A stretch of 64,000 bases of DNA from Ctenosaura bakeri (GCA_948474755.1 CAOLHI010001035.1:1-64000); one strand, 5' to 3'; positions 12,771 through 24,463 are shown, counted from the first letter of the stretch. The notes: generated from the letters alone by a model not told the origin. Numbers and translations: made by a program.

Positions 12771-13036
12771 GCTCCAGTTAGAATTATCCCCCAATGAAAA
12801 TTTTCCTTCAGTTCCCAATATTCTAGCATTACAGTAACTTAAGTCTTCAACTGGGCATTTGGTAAAAGGATTTAGGCTTCTAAACAAAAGAGACAGTCAA
12901 AGTTACCAAGAGAATATGAACACAGCAAATATAAGAGTTCCAGGTGTGAATGATTTTTAGCATCTTAGTCTTTACAATGCTAGAAATTTGAGGACTGAAG
13001 GAAAATTTCATGGGGGAAGGAATTCTTATTTGAGCT
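12771..13036 (+). repeat. Foldback repeat family F, copy 1
   Basis: Two long arms in inverted orientation (about 12771-12850 and 12955-13036) share CCTTCAGT-CCCAA-TTCTAGCATT and an outer CCCCCAATGAAA block. They are separated by an AT-rich spacer containing AACACAGCAAATAT. The same arms and spacer recur at 45041-45354 and 47957-48230. I do not recognise the family, and no target duplication is obvious. Confidence 0.65.
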
Positions 13037-13052
13037 ATGCTTCTTTAATTTT

Positions 13053-13262
13053 AGTCCCCGAAGGCACCAGATGCCATCTCATTTTGGAAGCTAAGCAGGG
13101 GCAGTCCTGGATAGTACTTGGATGGTATCACTAATGAAGACCAGGTGCTGTAGACTTATCTCAGAAGGTAAAACCACCTCTGAGAATCCCATGCACAAGA
13201 AAACCCTGTGAAATCCATGGATCACCATAAATCAATAGGTGACTTGAAGGTACAAACAAAGG
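13053..13262 (+). mobile_element. 5S-rRNA-derived SINE
   Basis: The head resembles 5S rRNA: ...TGGAAGCTAAGCAGGGGCAG, then AGTACTTGGATGGTATCAC and ACCAGGTGCTGTAGACTT, which contain the internal promoter region of 5S genes in diverged form. The tail (AAACCACCTCTGAGAATCCC ... GTGACTTGAAGGTAC) is the tail seen in squamate SINEs. The 5S part is diverged, so this is a SINE and not a functional 5S gene. Confidence 0.85.
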
Positions 13263-13394
13263 AAGGGATATTTAGACTTCTCAGCAAGTGACCTCTAGGT
13301 CTGTCTAAACTATAAATCCTAGGATTCCATAGGATGTTACCATGACAGTTGAAGTGGGAATCATAGTGTTATAAACGTATAGTATGAAAAGGTC

Positions 13395-15586
13395 TGAAGT
13401 CACTCACTTGGACACCAACCCTGAGTTCTTCCATACTTTGCTCCTGTCATTTACTTTGCCCAGCAATGTTTAGCTTCTTCTTGTGTTTAGCAATTGGAGC
13501 CCAAAGGTGACTTTTACACTGGAGAACTAGATGTGATTTATGTTGGGTTTGAATTATTAATGCATGATGGATTCCTGTTATAAATAAATAAGTAAAATAC
13601 TTACATACAGAGACGTAGAATAACAGAAATTTCAAAAGTTTATTGAATAACAGACAGGTGAAACGTAAGAGTATGAAGGTGCCTGATACACATTTCAGTG
13701 TAACAACTCAGAATAAAAGTAACAACTTTCCCATGAATTATCATTTAATTGCTCAGTATTCGGTACTTCTAGTAATATGAGGTAGTTGAAATATCTTTTT
13801 GCAGTTTTGCAAAATGTGTTTTGCTTTAAGCAGTCTGTGCTTTCACCATTTTCAGTGATGCGTGAATAACAGAATGCCTGCAATCTCAGATAAGAGATTG
13901 TGTCTTTCTCTCTCCTTTTTCTCAGTTTGAGAAACGCGGTATGAGGAACCTTCACATTTTCCTGGAAGCAGTTTAGAAAGATTTTTCTAGTATGGAGAAA
14001 ATGTAGGACCCATGTCCAAAGAATCCTATCATATGTGATGTTTTCAGGATCAGGCCATCAAAATATATGTGTGCAGCCACATTAAGGACAAAATTTCACT
14101 TTAGAAAGACATTCTTACACCTATAATATTGGCTGACTTGTGCCCCCATAGTCTGTGGCAGTTCATGATTAGCCTAAAATCTATTGTCTCTTACATTTAT
14201 GTTTAATGATTCTTAGGTGGTGGTGTGTGAGTTGATCCTTGCAGCTCTAGACTTTGATTTTGGTTATGTGAGTTCCATTTGATCTGCCAGGAAATCAGTG
14301 AAAACCAAGCAGCTATTTTATATTGGGCACCAGAAATGTATAGGAGTTTTTTTGTGTGTGTATTATTTTGAAAAACCTCATGGAAACAAGGGGGGCTATA
14401 CAAAGCAGAGATAGCAAGCCCTCCTCAGACAATGTTAAATAGCATCCACCTATCTTATATGCCATACATCTCTGTGGTGATTTTCACAAGGCTGCTGCTG
14501 TTGAAAGAACACTATCAATAATGAATGACATCAGGAGTACAGCAAAAGCACTGATGCAAGAAGATAATAGTGGCACAGATTTTCATAAAAAGGAGACTCC
14601 CTGTGACACTTGCTTGTCTATGTTCTGCTGTAAAGCTACAGGAGGAATCTCGTGCTTTAAAAAAACCCCTACACATTTGCCTAATATTTTTTTTGAAAAA
14701 AACATCCAAACTTCTATGAAAGGATTAATAAGGATTGACAGAGAAAGGAAGCATATGTTTTTCTTTTGTTTGTATGGGTAACCATTTGGCAACTCTGGGT
14801 GCTTGTTTCTGCCAAGTGCTATCACAGCTCTGACAAGGATTCAAAATGGGATTCTTAATTTCAATGAATTTAAATGTTTGTTAAATAGCAACCCTTCAGC
14901 AAGGCTGTGTTAATCCTCCAGAGTAATTACTTAGTACGCATTTCTATAGGCTAATGAATTTCTTGTTTATATATATATTTTTAAAAACATTCCTTTCCTA
15001 TTTTGTAACATTGTGTTGTAGATATTTTTAATTTGATATGCTTTGAACATAACCTTTGCATTCTGATCCACTTACTAAATATCAATACTCTTTGGTACAG
15101 CATCGCTTTGAGATTTTCTGGACTTATATTACTTAGAGGCAATTAACCATACAAGACCATTGTTTTCTCATAAGCCCATTGATCTTCAGATCACAACATC
15201 CATTTAAGTGGCTTGTTTCTTCGCTTGCTCTCCTTCTAGTATCCTAACTGGTCCTTGATCTATAAATTGTCCTGCCTTCTTATCCTGTGACTGTCTAGTT
15301 CATTAGGAGACTTTAGTGTAAAAACTTTGTCAAAAGGTCTCTTTAGGTGCCAAGTATAAAGTACCAGGCAGGAATACTTCAATATGTACTAGATGACACT
15401 AAAATGGTATTCTAAACAGGAAGTGAGGCAGGATTTCCCTTTGCAGAAGTCATTTTGATTCTTCTACAGTCAAAATGGTTCTTTTATCATGTGGCAGGTT
15501 CAATAATGGTCTCCACCAGTTTACCTAGGGATGTTATGTTATCAGGTTTATAACTGGACACCTTGAAAAGAAAAGAAAAAAATCTT
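13395..15586. other. Unassigned intronic sequence, one conserved-looking block
   Basis: No transposon termini recognised. The sub-block 14835-14985 is repeat-free and dense in TAAT/ATTA-type homeodomain core motifs, and is offered only as a possible conserved noncoding element. Confidence 0.35.
14835..14985. promoter_or_regulatory. Candidate conserved noncoding element
   Basis: Repeat-free sequence of even composition with several short motifs (CAATGAATTTAAATG, TTAATCC, AGAGTAATTACTTAG). It is called by appearance only; no alignment was possible. Confidence 0.2.
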
Positions 15587-15790
15587 TGTTATTATGTGCA
15601 TTCAAGTCAACTCTGGTTTATGGTGACACTGCCCTAACATTTTCTTAGCAAGATTTTTTGAGAAGAGATTTTCTGTCACTTTCCTCTGTAGCTGAGAGAC
15701 TAGTCCAAGGTCACCAGTAGATTTGCATGGCTAATTCAAACTCTAGTTTCCCAAAGGCCTAGTCTGACACTCAAACACTACACCAAAATG
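15587..15790 (-). mobile_element. tRNA-derived squamate SINE
   Basis: Minus-strand copy: on the + strand it runs from TTATTATGTGCATTCAAGTC to GACACTCAAACACTACACCA. The latter is the reverse complement of the tRNA-like head (TGGTGTAGTG-TTGAGTGT, box A region). It also contains the body block CCAAGGTCACC-GTAG seen in the copies at 24273 and 63637. It is diverged by many substitutions. Confidence 0.8.
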
Positions 15791-17375
15791 GAAAGGGTTC
15801 CTTGCAGTTCATAATTTTTTTAATTAGCCATAGTACCTTGTTTCTTATTTGTTTATTTGATATAATTCTTCGGATGCCCAGTATGGGGTCAGTGGGGGGA
15901 ATTGTCTGGATTTAGTTATCTCTACAACATCTTCCACAATTAGCATTAATCCAAAGACCTATTTTCATATCTCTGCAGTCTCCATTAATGCTTTCATACC
16001 TCTATTGCATAATAGTCTAATCATTCTCTGCCCCTCATCTATTTAAATACATTACAAATGTTTTTGACATGCTTCTCAATTTTTATATTTCCCTTTGTTG
16101 TTTGCCCTCTTAACTTAATTTGTTTCACTAGAAATTGTGCAACAGTTATCTTTGTCACTTGGAGAGGAATTCCACATTCTAAAGAAAGTCTGGGTCCATT
16201 TGTATCTCCCTTCCTGCTGCTTATTAACCACATTGGCATCCCTTTAAACTTCTTTATGCTAGTGATGTTGCTGAGACCTGGGATTCAGAAGTATGAATCT
16301 CAAGGATTCAAAATGATCACTTTGAATCAAGGATTCAAAATGATCAAAGCAATCCTCAAATTCTTTTGAAATGAGATAGAAAATGATGCCCATCTAGCCT
16401 ATTCCCAAACTTCTCTAATAATACCAATGTTCAGTGCAGTGAGATGTTTTACTTTTCATCACTGACCAAAAATTAATAGAATTAACACTGACACCTTTTT
16501 CTGAAGTAGTTTCAAGTGGCAATAGGCAAACTGAACCTGCCAAAAACTGTAACTTGTCACTTTATGAATCCAAGGGAGGACAAAAATCCAGAGGTAGCCG
16601 TTTTGAACATAAGACAAATTTCAGAGTCCATATTGTGATAATATATTTAATTAGGCCACTCCAAAAGACAGAAAAATCTCTGTGCAAACTTTGAAAACTT
16701 TCATAAGGCAAATTTCAAAGAGATACTGGTGTTAGTCTGTTCTGGAATAAAATGGAAAATGGGTGAGAAGGAATATAAGTAGGTCTAAGACTGAATGGTT
16801 TTATTTAAACATGAACTTTCCTGTATATCAGTCTACAATAGACTATCTTGAAATGTCCAGAACATCTGAAGAAGTGAATTAACATCAACAAAAACTTAGA
16901 CTTGAATAGATCAGTTAATATTAAAGTGCTGCTATCTCAAGTTCTACAACTGGAAGGGACCACAGACTATTGAAGTAGGATCAACAGATCAGCAGAAAAT
17001 GTTGGGTCTTCATTTGACGATGCTGAGGACCCCACTGAAACCCTCAGATTTGTTTCTATCCAATATGAAGTTGACAGTTCTCTTTATAGGAAGCATCAAT
17101 GAGTTCTTCAGGTAGTTTCTGCATTGACAAGACTAGAGATGAAATTAAGCACAGGATGAGTCACACCAAGTCCAAAGAACACTATTATTTTACTCTTTCC
17201 CAATATTATCAAGGACTGGTTGAATTTCTGGATTTTTGTGTATATATGGCACCAAAGTGTAACTTAGGAAAATAGGATGGACAATATGGTTGTCCCCACT
17301 CCATGCATCACAGTATCTGGCATCATGATCTACCGATACCTGACTGACCTTGATTTGTTTGTTGTTTTGTATTTG
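15791..17375. other. Unassigned intronic sequence
   Basis: No recognisable repeat except a local duplication at 16301-16346. Confidence 0.4.
16301..16346. repeat. Short tandem duplication, period 27
   Basis: The 19-mer CAAGGATTCAAAATGATCA occurs at 16301-16319 and again, identical, at 16328-16346. Confidence 0.85.
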
Positions 17376-17445
17376 TTTTGTTTATTGAATTTATACTCTG
17401 CCTTTCTTGTGAGATGGAATCCAAGGTGGCCACAGTAGAAAGAGA
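17376..17445. mobile_element. L2/CR1-like LINE 3'-end fragment
   Basis: The stretch TTTATTGAATTTATACTCTGCC ... CAAGGTGGCC has the pattern of the squamate LINE tail usually seen as TTTATTTAT-CCCGCC...AAGGCGGC. It is short and diverged. Confidence 0.45.
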
Positions 17446-17748
17446 TTTACATAGATGAGCAAAGGTGAAGGCAATGGGTCCATTTTCCCCCCAGGAAAGA
17501 ATAACTGAAGCTTTATAATGAATTCATTGCATATATGTAAAGAACAGGTGGAATTCCCTCCCCCCTCCCCCCACTCCCTTTTATTCAGAAGAAAAAGAGG
17601 TACAATAATATTCTGAAAAAATGTGCAATTACTTTGTCAGACTAAACATGAAAAGTACATAGGTGCAACAAGTATCTAGATTTCATATACAAAATAAATC
17701 AAATAAAATAATGTTTGTTCCTGCTTTGGCATACATCCAGCTGGTAGT

Positions 17749-17830
17749 CCCAATTAAAGTAGACCTACTGAAATAATTGTTGAGTTATGTGAATCCCTTA
17801 GACTCAATGTATCTACTCTGGTTGAGACTA
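17749..17830. repeat. Palindromic MITE-like fragment
   Basis: AATTAAAGTAGACCTACTGAA and ACTCAATGTATCTACTCTG form imperfect inverted arms. This resembles a common reptilian palindromic repeat with the AATTAAAGTAGACC...GGTCTACTCT pattern. Confidence 0.45.
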
Positions 17831-18044
17831 GGAACTGAATTTAAGCTTTTGGTCAAAGTCAGGCTTGGTCAACATTCAGAATGATAAAACATACTAAACT
17901 TAATTTCTGCATCAACAAAATTTGAATTCAAGCAGCATCCATTTTTAAGTCACTACTCTTTGGGTTGCAAAAGCATGATAGACATGTCTACTTCAACTTA
18001 TAGCTACACTATGAATGAAAGACTTCAGGTCAGGTCACCCTCTC

Positions 18045-19972
18045 ATCAACAGTCCTGCTCAGATCTTGCAGATTCAGAGATGTGACTTCCCTGATTGAGT
18101 CTATCCATCAATAATGTGGGCTTCCTCTTTTCCTACTGGCTTCTAGCTTCACAAGCATTATTGTCTTTCTTAGACAAGTTCTCTTCATGTGGCTGAAGTA
18201 CAACCCTCCCAGTCATTTTGGCTTCTAGGAAGAAGTAAGGCTTCATTTGCTCTAGGACCCATTCATTTGTCTTTTCTAGCAGTCCATAATATCCATAGAA
18301 CTCTTCTCCAGCCTCACATTTCATAAGAGTTGATATTTTTCCTATCAGTTTTCTTCACCTTCATCTTTCACAACCATACACAGAAATTGGAAATACAATG
18401 GCATGGACAATCCAAACTTTAGTATTCAATTATATACCTTAACACTTCCGGATCTTATCTAGTTCCTCCATAGGTGCCTTCCAAGTCTTAGTCTTCTTCT
18501 GATTTCTTGACTGCAGTCTCCAATCTCATTAATGATTGAGCCAAAATATGTAAAATCTTTCTTCTCCATTTTTAATTAATAAAAACATACAAACAGAGAA
18601 AAAATATAAGACAAAACATAAACCAACAAAATCCAACAATCCATACAACAAACCATACTATAAAGGGAAAAAAAAACACTACACAATATAAAGAGTATAT
18701 ATAAAAAAGAATATATAACAAAATTACAATAAGAAAAATTAAAAATCCGCCCCCCTTGTTGCAAACAGCTCCTGGTAATCAATCAGTCAAACAAACACCT
18801 AACCATCTGTTATCACCTTATATATCATAATAACTACATGTTGTTATTCCTATAACATCATAAATATTTATCTAACTACATCTATATATATAGTTAATAT
18901 CAAACATTAGTATACTAATATAGAATCATAAAATATAGAGTAATAGTAATAGCCAACAAAACATATTAGTAATATTATTATTAGTAATCCATGTAATCAA
19001 AAATTGGATTAGATAAAGTATATAACAATTAGACTTACAAAGCAACTATCGGTATAACTCATTTATCAGTTTATACTTCTCACATGAGTTTAAGAAAAGG
19101 CAAACCAAGCAAAAGCAAGACTTAAGTTAATGTTATAAACCCACCACCTTAAAATCACTATCCTTTTTTTTTCTTTTCAATTAATTCAACAACATTATTA
19201 TGATTATTACATCAATGGATAGACTATTGACAATTTCAGAATCATAAAGCTACTTTATCACATCAAAGATATGTGAAATCTTCAACTATTTTTAATGCCT
19301 TCATTGTCTACTTTGAGGTTACATAAATCGTGGTCATTATTTTTGTTTTCTTAATATTTAACTGTAAACCTGTTTCTGTTACATGTCTTTGATATTTTCT
19401 GCTAGTAGTATGGTGTCATCTGCATATCTTAAACTGTTGATGTTCCTTCCTTTAATTTTCATGCCATCTTCCTCTGAGCCTAATTGTGCTTTCAGTATGG
19501 TATGGTCAGCATACAAATCGAGCAGATAGGGTGATAAAATGAAGGCTTGTCTGACCCCCTTGCCAATTGGAAACTGTTCCATTCTTTCGTAGTCTTTGCT
19601 GATAGTAGAGTCTTGTCCTGTATACAGGACAATGAAATATTGCGGCAATACAAGATTTTCATTACCTATGCAATCAAAGGATTTGCTAGAACCGATAAAG
19701 CAGAGGGTGATTTTCTTCTGAAATTCTTTGGCACACTCCATTATTCAACATATGTTTGCAATATAGTCCTTAGTGTTGCTTCCTTTCTTGAATCTGGCTT
19801 GGACCTCTTGCATTTATCACGCCATATATGATAGAAGACTTTCTTGTAGAATTTTGAGCATCAATATTCTTGCATGGCAGATTAATGCAGTGGTCCTGTG
19901 GTTACTGCAACCTGGTATCCCCTTTCTTGGGGACAAATGCATATTGAGCATTTCTGATCTATTAGTCTTTTT
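18045..19972 (-). mobile_element. RTE/BovB LINE fragment, split by an insertion
   Basis: Read on the minus strand, 19379-19741 encodes a 120-residue piece of a non-LTR reverse transcriptase with FPIGKGVRQ, ILSPYLLDLYA, GRNINSLRYADDTILLAE and the catalytic YADD box, the pattern of the BovB family. The usual GVRQGC is QAF here and parts are damaged, so it is dead. 18045-18559 is the more 3' part of the same element, and upstream coding remnants continue to about 19972. The copy is interrupted at 18560-19268. It lies antisense to LUZP2. Confidence 0.85.
18560..19268 (-). mobile_element. AT-rich insertion inside BovB (L1-like tail suspected)
   Basis: The BovB sequence on both sides overlaps in a direct repeat, ATATGTAAAATCTT (18546-18559) versus ATATGTGAAATCTT (19269-19282), 13 of 14 identical. 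This is what a target-site duplication would leave. The ~709-bp insert is very A-rich on the + strand and has no TIRs. It resembles a LINE 3' untranslated region inserted on the minus strand, but I see no coding domain, so the class is an inference. Confidence 0.55.
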
Positions 19973-20005
19973 TTTCTGTATTATATAATATAGTAATTAC
20001 ACAAG

Positions 20006-20150
20006 GATTATTTATTTAAAATACTTATTTTCTCCCAGCCCTTAAGGGTTCCAAGGCAACGCACAACAAATAAAAGTGTTTAAAACAGTACATTTAAAAA
20101 AACCCTTTAAAATGCATTAAAATTCTCCCTAAAACCTTCAAAAAAATCCT
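20006..20150 (-). mobile_element. L2/CR1-like LINE tail
   Basis: ATTATTTATTTAAAATACTTATTTTCTCCC ... CCAAGGCAACGCACAACA followed by an A-rich AAAACAGTACATTTAAAA stretch matches the pattern of the common squamate LINE tail read from its 3' end. Confidence 0.55.
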
Positions 20151-20333
20151 TAAACATAATTTTATAATAAACAATTAATACAGAGCAGTTTCAAACATCA
20201 GAGATCATATGGAACCACACTATTTTAGCTGCCTGCTGGAAACTCAAAAACAAAGGGAACCAGCCTATAGACTGCAACCTTGAAGGATTTTTCCTTATCA
20301 TTAAGTGACAGTATGATACACTGACACACATAT

Positions 20334-20370
<37 letters not shown>

Positions 20371-22374
20371 GCACGGAGTATGGTGCCTCCAGAATTGGAG
20401 GATTGAATCCATTCTGGATTTTGGTCCTCATTTTTAAGGTGCTATTCACACTGTGGAACTTACTTTGTTGATAAAATTCAACACTTTGGGTAGTTCTTTC
20501 AGAAGTTAGGCTGAAGCCTGAATCATATTCACCATCCCCCAGGTATAAGAATCACCAACCTCCACTGCCACATTTTCTAGATAGCTAAAACTTCTTCCCT
20601 ATCTTGTGTAATGTTTTAATGGATTTTATTGGATTTTTTGCTTCTTTTTCTTCAATAAGGATTGTTTTCACATATGTTTTAAAACTGCAAATGAGCCCTT
20701 CAGCAATATGAACTGTCCTTAAAGGCATTTTATCTATTTTTCCATTTCCACCATCTGAATGGTAATACTTGCAATACAGTGAGGAAAAGAAACTTTTCCT
20801 AGGCGATCTGTTTTTCATTATATGTTCCATATAGGATGTATGTGGGTCTGTGTGTGTGTGTCTGTACAGTTTTCTTTCAGTTTGATGATGCATTACTGTC
20901 TGGAAAATTACCTTGTTCAGAAAGGAAATGGTTGTGGTATCTGTAAAACTTCTGTCACAGCACTGCTATAGAAAATAATTTAAGATTCCTGAAATATGGG
21001 AGGGACTTCAAGTTATCTGGGTCAGTGTGGTAAAGTTAGATTGAATTTAAAATTATTTGTCTGACAAGAAGTGGAGATCCTTTGATTCCCTATCTTGCTT
21101 TTCTCAAGATTAGAGCACTGGGGCCTTCGTAAAGCCTTTTTACTATATTTATTCCCTTTATAGAGTTAAGGAGCATAAAGTAGATGGTTCATGGGGCCAG
21201 AGGAGTGGGAGGCATGCAGTGAATAGAATCTAGGAAATCCCCATTAAGTGATGTGAATTAAGCATGGGTGATGTAAGACAGAAATCTTCTTGCTATTTAA
21301 ATTTTATCACCCACATAATTGGCAAGGCTAGGTAATTAATTACTATAAGACCCCTGGAGATTTTTCATCAACTTTTTTGCTAGGTCACTATAACCCATGT
21401 CAGTTTAACCCAGGCAATTGATTATGTGTAATACTTAGCTGCTGATTAAATGTATACATAAAAAAATATTTCTGAGCTAACAACTGTTCTAGAAGAATAG
21501 AGACACAGCATTAACAGCATATAGTAGTTTGACCTATTTCTAGGCTTATTAGCCTATCTATAGCAGCAGGAGAAAGTAAAAAAGTATGTTACATTTCTCC
21601 ATTGGCTGAGCCCGATGTTGAGTCTCAGTCTTTTGTAGACAGATATAAAAAGTGTTAGTAGATTTTTTCAATACACTGATTACAAAATATATGGAGTTAA
21701 AGATGTTTAAATTATCTTCAAGCTTACCTCAGTGTTAGCCTCATTGAAATCAATGAGTAAATATGCAGAGAATCTAACTGTAAATGTGGGATGCTTGCAG
21801 TAGGCTTGGGAGGGTGATAAAAATCATATGAAGACTGAAATGAAATGCCTTTAAGAATGATGGGAAGGAAGAAGGAAACATTTGTAGTGATGGCCATGAC
21901 TGTGGTGAGAACCAATGGAAAGTGCAGTAGGTAGCATCGCTGATTAAGCAATAAAGACACCAGTGACTAAAGAAACAAACTAAGATCTTATTGTGAAAAC
22001 TCTGTTAAAGATAGGAAAGCTCTCTAAAGGGTTAAGTAATACAGAACTAAGCTAGTTTCACTTTTCGTAGAAGTGAGAGAAAAAAGGGGTGGGCAAAAAA
22101 AGATGGCAAGATCCCTGAATATTAGGGCTGTACTTCTTCATGAATTTTATTTTCAAAGGAAGCAATGAGTAATTTTAACAATTTTCATCCTGCTCTGAGA
22201 AATGTCTTTAAAAACTGCACAGTTTTCAAAAACTATTTAAAGTTCAAGACTTATTTTATGGCAAATTACACATGGTTTATTTATTTGTTAATTATTTTTG
22301 CACAGAAAACAGCATTTTGCAGAAAATGAAGGCTGGAATCTTTTAGCACCCTCTGTATATCTTAAGTTTACATA
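20151..22374. other. Intronic sequence, mostly unassigned
   Basis: Contains (CA)n-(TA)n at 20334-20370 and a repeat-poor AT-rich block at 21255-21500 that might be a conserved noncoding element. No exon found. Confidence 0.4.
20334..20370. repeat. (CA)n(TA)n microsatellite
   Basis: About 13 CA units followed by 5 AT units. Confidence 0.95.
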
Positions 22375-22551
22375 TACAGTAGGCCTTTCACGTTCTTGGG
22401 GGATACATGCAGAGAACCCTCATGAAAGTGAAATAACTGCAAATAACTCCCCTGCAGCACCCCTCTTTCCCTGCATATGTGACCACGCCAGCCATCACTG
22501 GCAGTGGGCAGGAGACAGGAGGGGAAAAAATCCTTTCCCCCCCCGACTGCT

Positions 22552-22612
22552 GGGGAGATGGCTCTCAGAGCTGCAGGCGGGGAGATGGCTCTCAGAGCTG
22601 CAGGTGGGCAGA
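22552..22612. repeat. 26-bp tandem repeat
   Basis: GGAGATGGCTCTCAGAGCTG followed by CAGG recurs twice in full and a third time as GGCAGATGGC, within the Tigger-like element. Confidence 0.85.
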
Positions 22613-22825
22613 TGGCAACCAGGAGGAAAAGATCTTCGCGCCAGAGCTGCAGGTGGGCAGATGGCAAGCCTGATCGCACCAGCAGTGGCCAAGAGCATGC
22701 AAAGGATGGACAATCAACCCCTCTGCATGCCCCTGCTGGCTGCTGCCAATGAGCGGAGGCCCCAAGACATGCAGAGAATAGGTGATCACTAGTCCTGCAT
22801 GACCCTGCAGGCCTCCACTAGAGCA

Positions 22826-23228
22826 GGGGAGGATCGTGCCCGTGGTGGGCCAGAGAAGAGCAGGGAGAGAGAGATCACGCTCCCCACATCCTTCTCTCAC
22901 CCGCTTCTGGCAGGATCGCACTGGTGGTGGGCTGGAGAAGAGTAGGGAAAGCGAGGTCACGCTCCCTATATGCTTCTCTCATCTGCCCCTGGGGCAATTG
23001 CACAGGGGGTGTGCAGGAGGAGAGCAGGGAGGTCAAGATCATTCTTCCCACTTCCTCTGCCACCAGCCTTGTGGGATCCCTCCAATGGCTCAGGGGAGCG
23101 GAGCGGGGAGTGTGAGATCACCCTCCCCACTTCCCTCTGCCACCCACCCTGGCACAATGGAGCCCTCAGCTGCCTGGAAGGGGAGCTGGGCAGAGGAGAT
23201 GCCTCCCATTTCACTCTCCCACTGGCTG
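22826..23228. repeat. GC-rich minisatellite, ~82-bp units, ~5 copies
   Basis: Diverged units begin near 22831 (GGATCGTGCC), 22913 (GGATCGCACT), 22993, 23074 (GGATCCC) and about 23154. Each is followed by a GGAGAAGAGCAGGGAG-type block, a GATCACGCTCCCCAC-type block and CTTCTCTCA/CCTCTGCCA. Unit spacing is 79-82 bp. Looser copies may extend leftward to about 22690. Confidence 0.8.
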
Positions 23229-23374
23229 CCAGTGCCATAGCTGGCAGGGGAAGGAAAGGGAAGGAGATCTTCTCCCTGCATTAGAGAATGGGAGGGGGAA
23301 ATGGAGGAGGCAAGCCACCCATGAATAATCAAATCCATGAGTGTCTAATCTGTAAATGTGGAGGGAGAACTGTA

Positions 23375-24272
23375 CTTAGATATATAACACAGACACTAAG
23401 AAACCCTGTTGATTAATTGGGAAGATGAGTGACCGGATACTGACAAGAGTGTCCCAATACACATCAGGTTCTACTGATGTACACTGGAATTCCCTAGAAA
23501 GTGTCCAAATGCATTATAGGACCACTTCACCGGCTTCCCTACATAGCAATGGAACAACAGTCCTCTACTGGATATGAACATTATGGATCTTCCCAATTCT
23601 AGTTCTTGCATACATAAGTCCACTTACAAAGACATAACTCCCATATAAGATTCCAGCCATTTTTTTTCTGTTTTCTGCACTACATACACACACGCACACA
23701 CACACCACACAAACCACATGCAGATTTTGTGCATTAAGTACTTCCTGCCAAATCATGAAGATTTTTGTCAGTCTGGTGTTCTCCTTACCATGGTTTCAAC
23801 CAAACACTCAAGGAATACATTTTTCGACCATTTTTGAATATTTCTTTCAGTGCCTATTAAGACTGTCAGGATATATCTCATAGAGGATAGATGGATAAGA
23901 GAGGACAAGGTCACTGAAAATGATTTAACCCTTTGATTGTGGCTGTCTCTGTGATATCTTTATGTTCTCAAGTGCTGATCCTTGTTTCATTTCCAACAAG
24001 ATCAAGAGCCATTGTTTTAATGTGAGGAATCGGGCTTCACCAATTGGTAATGCAATGCATAATCATGTGCTGAGAGAAAGCACAAAACAGGATGGATGGA
24101 TGGATGGATGGATGGATAAATAAACAAGGGGTGTCACAGGGTCTGTACCCTCCATGAGAAGAGGTATATCAAATGCTCCCACTTGAATGACCTCACAAAT
24201 CCACCAAGATGAGCAAAGTGCCACCACATTCCTTCAAAGAATTCTCATAATTTTGCCTTTTTGCCTTGTGTT
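23375..24272. other. Unassigned intronic sequence
   Basis: No transposon ends seen. Contains a small CA tract near 23687-23705 and the (GGAT)n run at 24090-24118. Confidence 0.4.
24090..24118. repeat. (GGAT)n microsatellite
   Basis: Seven tandem GGAT units. Confidence 0.95.
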
Positions 24273-24463
24273 TTTGCTATGTGCCTTCAGGTTGTTTCTA
24301 ACTTATGACAACCCTAAGATGAACCTATCATGGATTTTTTTGGGGCTGAGAATGTGTGACATGCTCAAGGTCACCCAGTGGGTTTCCATGGCTGAGTGGG
24401 GAAACAAAACCTGATTTCTAGGGTCATAGTCTAAAACTCAAACCACTATACCACACTGTCTCC
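24273..24463 (-). mobile_element. tRNA-derived squamate SINE
   Basis: On the + strand it runs TTTGCTATGTGCCTTCAGG...AACCTATCATGG...CAAGGTCACCCAGTGGGTTT CCATGGCTGAGTGGGG and ends with AACCACTATACCACACTG. It is the reverse complement of a tRNA-like head with box A and box B-like sequence. The least diverged SINE copy in the window. Confidence 0.88.

Larger units (their letters stand above)
12660..13394 (+). mobile_element. MITE family B (Harbinger-like), interrupted by two later repeats
   Basis: The left arm (12660-12735) GGACCCTTTCACACTG...ATGGTATCCTAAGATTTACAG is the reverse complement, with mismatches, of the right arm (about 13310-13394), which ends CCATAGG...GTATGAAAAGGTC. These are long inverted arms of one element. 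The space between holds the foldback repeat 12771-13036 and a 5S-derived SINE 13053-13262, read as insertions. The target duplication is degraded (TTG versus TGA). Confidence 0.6.
22377..23372. mobile_element. Tigger-like (pogo) element with GC-rich minisatellite interior
   Basis: The left end CAGTAGGCCTTTCACGTTC and the reverse complement of the right end, CAGTTCTCCCTCCACATTT, are imperfect TIRs of the CAGT-GGCCCTC type found in Tigger elements. Both are flanked by TA (22375-22376 and 23373-23374). At 996 bp there is no transposase. The middle (22550-23230) is GC-rich tandem repeat unlike the AT-rich ends. Frames of 120-160 codons exist in it only because the GC-rich repeat lacks stops. Confidence 0.75.

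Noticed and set aside
13053..13170. Possible functional 5S rRNA gene
   Set aside because: The 5S-like head is diverged throughout, has no terminal T-run at the right place and runs directly into a SINE tail.
22298..23338. Several 80-164-codon frames on both strands
   Set aside because: They fall in the GC-rich minisatellite of the Tigger-like element, where stops are rare and the frames simply repeat with the units.
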